Source: Planctomycetota bacterium
GTDB lineage: Bacteria; Planctomycetota; Planctomycetia; Gemmatales; Gemmataceae
Reading direction: 5' to 3'
DNA: 52,176 bases
Assembly (NCBI GenBank): GCA_016195405.1
Contig: JACPZP010000068.1
Coordinates: 1-52,176 of the forward strand
Part shown: positions 51,766 to 52,176 of the stretch, piece by piece
Numbering within the stretch: the first letter of the stretch is position 1
Layout: each line of letters starts with the position of its first letter
The notes under the pieces: generated by a model
The model's input: the letters and a program-made list of their open reading frames with translations, nothing else
The model's database searches: none
Told to the model about the DNA's origin: nothing
Made by a program: the position numbers and the translations under genes

Positions 51766-52176
51766 GAGTGGTCCCCGCCGCTCGGCGCGGGTCAGGGACA
51801 TGCGCTGACTCGACGATGTAAAATGTCCGGGGCGATCAACTCGTGAATGGCGTTGCGGAAGTGCGCGCGAATTGCGTCGGCCTTGTCGGAATCGATCTCG
51901 GATAATAATTCCCACTTCGGCCCGGCGCCCAGCCGCAACATTATCCGTCTCGACGTGGTTGGTTGGTCGAAGCAGCGTTGCGGGCCGTGCGTGCCCAAAG
52001 AGGACTTTGGGCACGAGGGTAACCAGACCGAATGTGGGTGCACGACCCGGTTTGTAGTCATGCGGCTTGCCGATAGGGGCGTTGTCCGGTTTCTTTGTTT
52101 TGCCGGGCTTGCCAAAAGTGTGCAAGCGGTTTGGCGTCGCTGAGGTGGTCGGCACGTAGTTGCAGCAACGCTTCGG
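51766..52176. other. Window end without a confident gene
   Basis: A 411-base stretch after the hydrolase. A minus-strand frame from about 51941 to 51792 (MLRLGAGPKWELLSEIDSDK at its start) reads as a plausible short helical peptide, but I recognise nothing and its start is unsupported. There is no terminator with a T-run. Confidence 0.45.

Overview
The window is about 52 kb of GC-rich bacterial DNA that looks like a planctomycete, probably from the Gemmatales or Isosphaerales. The markers are a DUF1559 prepilin-like protein, an extracellular protein with the N-terminal LEDRxxP motif, several large Ser/Thr kinases fused to WD40, TPR or FGE-like domains, a DUF4058 remnant, and many GTAG-headed palindromes including one that encodes a PLPDGRGSD peptide. 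The lineage is inferred from this protein repertoire; no rRNA gene is present.

Positions 0.2-31 kb hold a scattered type VI secretion system (T6SS). Reading leftwards: tssE-tssF-tssG with overlapping ends, then tssK-tssL-tssM. Between these two blocks lie a transglutaminase-like/TPR protein, a membrane Ser/Thr kinase with an FGE-like domain facing an ECF sigma factor, and a DUF433/PIN-like toxin-antitoxin cassette on the opposite strand. Reading rightwards from 14.2 kb: a YkgJ-type cysteine-cluster protein, tssA, tssC, hcp, a second YkgJ protein and a methyltransferase. A WD40 kinase and a third YkgJ protein follow on the minus strand, then tssB-tagJ-clpV on plus. The sheath genes tssB and tssC are therefore separated by about 9 kb. 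TssM is only about 524 aa, has lost its Walker A lysine and lacks the periplasmic part. I see no tssJ, vgrG or PAAR gene.

Positions 30.7-46 kb are a surface and regulation region: a DUF1559 protein, a DUF4058 remnant, a HEAT-repeat protein, a Pmp-like beta-helix protein, a translationally coupled ECF sigma/Ser-Thr kinase pair, and second copies of tssK and tssF. The second baseplate copies alternate with two related outer-membrane beta-barrel genes. A small membrane protein with a possible PH-like domain closes the region.

Positions 46.2-49.9 kb look like a defence-type island with visibly lower GC: a DNA methyltransferase, a coupled nucleotidyltransferase-like/DUF262 pair and a PD-(D/E)XK-like protein. 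The window ends with an exported, membrane-inserted DUF900 alpha/beta hydrolase and about 400 bases without a confident gene.

REP/REPIN-like palindromes occur throughout. Several supply the stop codon of the preceding gene, and one is inserted in frame inside the catalytic domain of the WD40 kinase. All names come from motif recognition by eye; no database search was run.
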